Source of the DNA: G963677185 sp963677185
GTDB taxonomy: Bacteria; Bacillota; Syntrophomonadia; Syntrophomonadales; Syntrophomonadaceae
Assembly: GCA_963677185.1 (NCBI GenBank)
Contig: OY781889.1
Span: forward strand, 2,914,001-2,978,000
DNA: 64,000 nt
Reading direction: 5' to 3'
In this document: positions 60,231-64,000 of the stretch, one piece after another
How the letters are laid out: each line of letters begins with the position of its first letter
Numbering within the stretch: position 1 is the stretch's first letter
Position numbers and translations under genes: made by a program
The notes under the pieces: model-generated
The model's input: the letters and a program-made list of their open reading frames with translations, nothing else
The model's database searches: none
What the model was told of the DNA's origin: nothing

Positions 60231-62071
60231 GTTTCTCCCTCCCGTTCACGGCGCGCTGCCATCCACCCGCCACACCCCTCCCTGGTGACCGGGATCTGGT
60301 TATTGTCCGCATTTCGCTCTGAATCTTTTTTGTATTGTTCTGATTCGTTAACGTCTACATAGCATTCATTACGGTGCGGAGGTTCTGAAGCCGGATACAA
60401 GCTCTTGCCTTCGGGATGCGAATCTCCAGATTCGGCCGGCCTGTCCTGCAAATGATTTCTCTGGTAACGCATGCCGCTGGGGCTTCTACCGGCCAGTGCA
60501 ATGCCCATTGCTTGCCGCCACGACAGGGCGGCTATATTCCCTTCTGCTGCCGGAGCGCTGCCGGTCAATGCGCACAGGGTCATTTGCATTACCTGTTTAC
60601 GGCGCATCCACGAATATGCCATAAGGACACTGGTGCAAATGATGGTTATGGCATAAGAAAAACTGAATGCCTGCCCTAGAAGGCATACCAGTGCCAGAAT
60701 TATGGACAGGTACAGCCCGTAAACCATTTTTGTCAGCAGCAGTCCCAGGGCGGTCCGTGAATACGCTATCAATACTCTTCTCCCCCCATCGCCTGAAATA
60801 CCGATAATTAATACTACCGGCATGAAAATGAGGACTACACTAAAAAGAACCTGGGCCATGAATACCGGAATCCCTGTGGAGATTACCAGCAGTCCGTATA
60901 TCGTGGCAGGAATGACCGCCAGAATCGCATATTCAACATGGCGTACAGCCGACACCCATTCTTGACCACAGGCATTATTAACAATACTGTTTCGATTTTG
61001 AACAATTTCCAGCAGCTTGGAACGAGTAACATCATTGCCGCCGAGATAAACCTTGTCTATGAAGCGGGCTTCATCCGGGATTTCCAGCCTGGTTTTAGCT
61101 GCACTTTCAGTTGAACTTGAGCGTTTGAAGACCGAACCTAAAATCTCTGTATAAGTGTTTTTTTCCAGTTCTGTAATTTCGTCATCTGAAAGCCGCAGAC
61201 TTGATTCGTCCCTTGTAAGATATTCGCAGGTTCCCCACTGGCCCAGCGCCCAGGGCCGGCCAATAAACAGATCCCAGGTCATTTCGGTTATCCTGACCAA
61301 AGTGTCATTGAAACTTGCGGTCTTGATTCCGGATCCGCCGGAGTCCAGCAAAGCGTCAAAGGTGCCGGCAACTGCCAGGGCAGTGCCCCGATCCATAAGA
61401 TCATTGGTCCAGCTGGTTATTTCTTCAATATGTGCGAAATATCCTACTAATACTGCGGTTATCAAAGCAGCCAGAGCATAATTCAATAATCCTCGCACCA
61501 ACTGGGCCCGGAAAAAATTAACAGCCACCGAAATACCCAGGCCGACCATAGCCAGCCCCAGTGCAAACTGCCACATGGGATAAGCATCATTACTGTCGGG
61601 AAGACCTGAACCATATAAAGCTTTCATGCACGATGAAATTAATCCCGGCATATAACTGGCCGCAATGTTTTGATAGGTATTCAACAAAACAATGTTGCCA
61701 ATCATAACCGGCATTTTAGCAAATTCAAAAATAAGGTTTGCCATCAGGTCTACAATGGTTAACCCGGCATCGGTAAGCTTGCCCTGTAGCAGCATCTGGT
61801 TGTCTGGAGCAGTCGCAAAGGTCCAGCGGGAGGGTCCATAACCCAGCCATTGAGGGATGCTGGCATTGCTGCCAATCCCCATCTCTTCCCAGGGCAAATC
61901 GGCGAAAAAAAATGCATCTTCACCCGGTTCGGGCACCACCCCTCCTCCAAAATAGTTATTGCCACCTTCGTAATAATCTCCGATGGTGCTCTGGCGCTCA
62001 CTGCCCAGAGATGTCGGGACTGCCGAAAAAAGTACCAGCAGAAGGGTGGTGACTATAATGCTTCCTTTAAT
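60227..62071 (-). CDS. VirB6/TrbL-like conjugal transfer membrane protein
   Basis: 614 aa from ATT 62071. Seven or more hydrophobic segments (for example FALGLAMVGLGISVAVNFF, LLNYALAALITAVLVGYFA, IPVFMAQVLFSVVLIFMPVV) follow an extracellular-like stretch. From 61939 (first GTG/ATG) the frame is open back to 62071, where the translation begins with a Sec-like signal (IIVTTLLLVLFSAVPTSLG). AAGGGAGGG lies 6 nt before an ATT codon at 62071 and no ATG/GTG/TTG is in that stretch, so ATT initiation is the best fit, with GTG 61939 (GGAGGAGG upstream) as the conventional alternative. It forms the inner membrane channel core together with VirB4. Overlaps virB4 by 19 nt. Confidence 0.72.
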   Translation of the reverse strand: MKGSIIVTTLLLVLFSAVPTSLGSERQSTIGDYYEGGNNYFGGGVVPEPGEDAFFFADLPWEEMGIGSNASIPQWLGYGPSRWTFATAPDNQMLLQGKLTDAGLTIVDLMANLIFEFAKMPVMIGNIVLLNTYQNIAASYMPGLISSCMKALYGSGLPDSNDAYPMWQFALGLAMVGLGISVAVNFFRAQLVRGLLNYALAALITAVLVGYFAHIEEITSWTNDLMDRGTALAVAGTFDALLDSGGSGIKTASFNDTLVRITEMTWDLFIGRPWALGQWGTCEYLTRDESSLRLSDDEITELEKNTYTEILGSVFKRSSSTESAAKTRLEIPDEARFIDKVYLGGNDVTRSKLLEIVQNRNSIVNNACGQEWVSAVRHVEYAILAVIPATIYGLLVISTGIPVFMAQVLFSVVLIFMPVVLIIGISGDGGRRVLIAYSRTALGLLLTKMVYGLYLSIILALVCLLGQAFSFSYAITIICTSVLMAYSWMRRKQVMQMTLCALTGSAPAAEGNIAALSWRQAMGIALAGRSPSGMRYQRNHLQDRPAESGDSHPEGKSLYPASEPPHRNECYVDVNESEQYKKDSERNADNNQIPVTREGCGGWMAARREREGET

Positions 62072-64000
62072 GCTGAACCCTCCCTTCCCATCTCATACGA
62101 TTCCTTGGAGAGCCCGGCCGCAGGTTTGGTATCATATGCCCGTTCTATCAAAGATGTCGGTTGTACTTCTACTTGAAGCCAGCCCACCCGGTTCTCGCAA
62201 TCTCTGTATAAACACAATCCCGATTTAAGACTGGCAAAAGTGCCAGGCCTGACCGAGGCTTCGTCCGCTCCAAGAATCCGCAGGGACCTGCAGGCCTCCT
62301 CGGCAGAATATGCTCTGAAGCAAAACACCTGTGAACTATTGTTAATAAATACCGGCTTGTCCAAATCACTTATGTTCTGGCTGATAAATATAGGAATGAG
62401 ATTATAGCTTCTTCCTATCCTGATGATTTCATCCATCATTCTTTCGCCCTCCGATGTATCGGCTACAACCCAGGCCTCATCGATAATAATCGCTTTGGGC
62501 CGGTGCCTGGGCAAGGTGAAAGCCGTTTCCCTGGCAATCGCCGCCACCAGGAAAAGCAGCGCCAGCCCCTGGCGTTCCGATTCCGTATATTGAGATACTT
62601 GCTGATTGGGTCGCGGGCGTGGTATTTCCTTAACATTTATTACTACCATCTGTTGCTTGTCTCCAAAAAACGGGACGTTTTTTGTTCCGAACACCATTCG
62701 GCCTATGTCGCTTCTCTCCATAGCCTGCAGTAAATATGTCGATTGCTGAGCTTCTGCAGCGATTACCGGATAGGCGGTTTGTTTCGATAGCTCCGTCAGG
62801 CATTTCACAAAATTGCGCATGTGACGTTCACTTTCCGGCAGCTTGAAAAGCATCTCCAGCGCCTGGGAAATTGCAATCAGCCGGGCTTCCTTGCCGCTGG
62901 AATTCAGAACCAGGGCCAGGTAATTGCTGGCAATAGTGCGGGCGCTGATCTCGTCAGAAGAGAATATGAAGGGATTGAGGGCGATTCCTCCCCTGGGGCT
63001 CAAGTCGACCACATTCACCAGATCTGGAAATAATCGAGAAAAGGGCCAGTATTCCTCCTTGGGATCAATCGCCAGTACATAACCTCCAGATAAAAGAGTA
63101 AAATAGGCCAGGTGTTTGGAGATAACCGATTTACCACCACCCAGGCTACCAGACACCAGAATGGCATTGGTCTTGTTTAGATCCCGGGCTGCCCGGCCAG
63201 GATCCCAGAAAACTGGCACCTGGCCGGACCATCCCAGGAAGTAACCGTGAGGGTCACCCAGTTCATTGGCAAAATGGGGCCCCATAGCCGCAATATATCC
63301 AGGATCAACCTCTACCCTTGGTGCTGCCGCTTGCGAGCCCGGCAAGAATGACAGCATTGATTCAAACTGCAGCGCGCTGGGTCTGACCGCTCTGATATTT
63401 CGCTGCAAGTAGCTGGAGCAAAGCTGCGTTACCCGGCTATTAAGCTCTTTGAGATCCGGGTGAGACAGAGCCAGGCAGGTACTGATCGTAGCTAGAGACT
63501 TGCCGTTTTCCAGCTTCACCTGCAAACGCCGGCTGTCCGCCAGGCCGTTTTCTTCCCCGAGATCGCTCATCTGCCCTGCTGCAGCTCGTTCAGCCATTTG
63601 CCCGAGCAGCAGCCTTTTCTTGTTTTCTACTTTCTGAATCGCCTCATGAGGGCTGAACAGGTTAAAATGAATGCTGGCATCAAACGGATAGTTGAGCTCA
63701 AGGGTTGAAAATATGCTGCTGCCTTCCGCTTCCATATGCAACGGATAGTCGACAAAATGCACATAAGACTGATAATGGATTTTCTGGTCTCCTTCAGTAA
63801 CTTTTACATAATTGATCTTTTCATCCAGTACCACTCCATCAGTAAAAGCCGCCACAGATGCAGCACTGAACAGGCCCTGCCTACGGTCTGGAATTGGAGG
63901 AGGCAATGCTCCCCACCGCAATGCAGTTTTTCGAACAATGAAATCTAAATCTTCGAAGCTGGCCCGGGTAAATCCATAGCGGCGCAGGCGGCTAAAAAGC
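62053..64000 (-). CDS. virB4: VirB4-family conjugation ATPase (5' end beyond window)
   Basis: At least 649 aa; the frame is open to the right edge (RLRRYGFTRASFEDLD...), so the true start is outside the window. Walker A is GSLGGGKS, near residue 275 of the visible part, and Walker B is KAIIIDEAWVV. The later FISQNISDLDKP is the sensor-like motif of VirB4/TraC. Provides energy for the type IV secretion channel. Followed by VirB6-like, cell-wall hydrolase and MORN genes, which supports a conjugative element. Confidence 0.92.
   Translation of the reverse strand, partial: LFSRLRRYGFTRASFEDLDFIVRKTALRWGALPPPIPDRRQGLFSAASVAAFTDGVVLDEKINYVKVTEGDQKIHYQSYVHFVDYPLHMEAEGSSIFSTLELNYPFDASIHFNLFSPHEAIQKVENKKRLLLGQMAERAAAGQMSDLGEENGLADSRRLQVKLENGKSLATISTCLALSHPDLKELNSRVTQLCSSYLQRNIRAVRPSALQFESMLSFLPGSQAAAPRVEVDPGYIAAMGPHFANELGDPHGYFLGWSGQVPVFWDPGRAARDLNKTNAILVSGSLGGGKSVISKHLAYFTLLSGGYVLAIDPKEEYWPFSRLFPDLVNVVDLSPRGGIALNPFIFSSDEISARTIASNYLALVLNSSGKEARLIAISQALEMLFKLPESERHMRNFVKCLTELSKQTAYPVIAAEAQQSTYLLQAMERSDIGRMVFGTKNVPFFGDKQQMVVINVKEIPRPRPNQQVSQYTESERQGLALLFLVAAIARETAFTLPRHRPKAIIIDEAWVVADTSEGERMMDEIIRIGRSYNLIPIFISQNISDLDKPVFINNSSQVFCFRAYSAEEACRSLRILGADEASVRPGTFASLKSGLCLYRDCENRVGWLQVEVQPTSLIERAYDTKPAAGLSKESYEMGREGSALKEAL

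Overview
The window looks like chromosome of an anaerobic, Gram-positive-lineage bacterium (Bacillota, Clostridia; a Syntrophomonas/Pelotomaculum-like syntroph would fit). The evidence is Shine-Dalgarno sequences close to AGGAGG before most genes, frequent GTG and TTG starts, a Bacillota-type LexA box (GAACATACGTTC), a two-subunit class I fumarase, an acyl-CoA dehydrogenase/ETF/FixC/FixX electron-transfer cluster and an archaeal-type PEP carboxylase. The taxonomic placement is inference. No rRNA, tRNA or CRISPR array was seen.

Layout. 1-680: five full copies and one broken copy of a 121-123 bp tandem repeat that carries a long inverted repeat. 0.7-5.5 kb: a degenerate receiver/zinc-ribbon protein, a multi-PAS GGDEF/HD-GYP protein and a monoacylglycerol-lipase-like hydrolase. 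5.5-11.2 kb: Ldh2-type dehydrogenase, glycerol kinase, lactonase-like metallo-hydrolase, CNNM/CBS transporter and a Smr protein. 11.3-18.4 kb: a compact minus-strand run murI-fumA-fumB-rph-rdgB-deacetylase-hpt-guaA, probably one operon. 18.6-21.6 kb: an AAA+ ATPase/VWA chelatase-like pair. 22-23.6 kb: a radical SAM protein and an acetyltransferase that follows the remnant of another acetyltransferase.

23.7-33.7 kb is the most interesting block: a polymorphic-toxin locus on the minus strand. A 1926-residue Sec-exported RHS/YD-repeat protein with four PPC domains ends in a domain whose His/Asp pattern resembles zinc-dependent phospholipase C/P1 nuclease. It is followed by a small polytopic membrane protein (putative immunity). 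Two displaced, 5'-truncated RHS core/C-terminus cassettes follow. The first has a divergent version of the same toxin domain and its own membrane protein. The second is decayed and interrupted by a 68-bp palindrome. An IS66 remnant lies between the cassettes.

34-39.2 kb: DUF1285-like gene and the acyl-CoA dehydrogenase-fixC-fixX-etfB-etfA operon, which should pass electrons from acyl-CoA through ETF toward the membrane quinone pool. 39.3-45.8 kb: flavodoxin-fold oxidoreductase, TPR protein, acetolactate decarboxylase lipoprotein, a translationally overlapping NUDIX/IF-2B pair and archaeal-type PEP carboxylase. 45.8-51.2 kb: an SOS mutasome (ImuB-like, DUF6504, DnaE2) under a promoter whose spacer holds a LexA box, next to a SRAP/HMCES-type gene. 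51.4-57.3 kb: an HTH/VIT-VWA pair, a SEC-C protein, YqxD and YebE families. 57.3-64 kb: the tail of a type IV secretion (conjugation) operon, with a VirB4 ATPase running off the right edge, a VirB6/TrbL-like membrane protein, a multi-domain cell-wall hydrolase, a MORN protein and a Cys-rich protein. This suggests an integrative conjugative element whose remainder lies outside the window.
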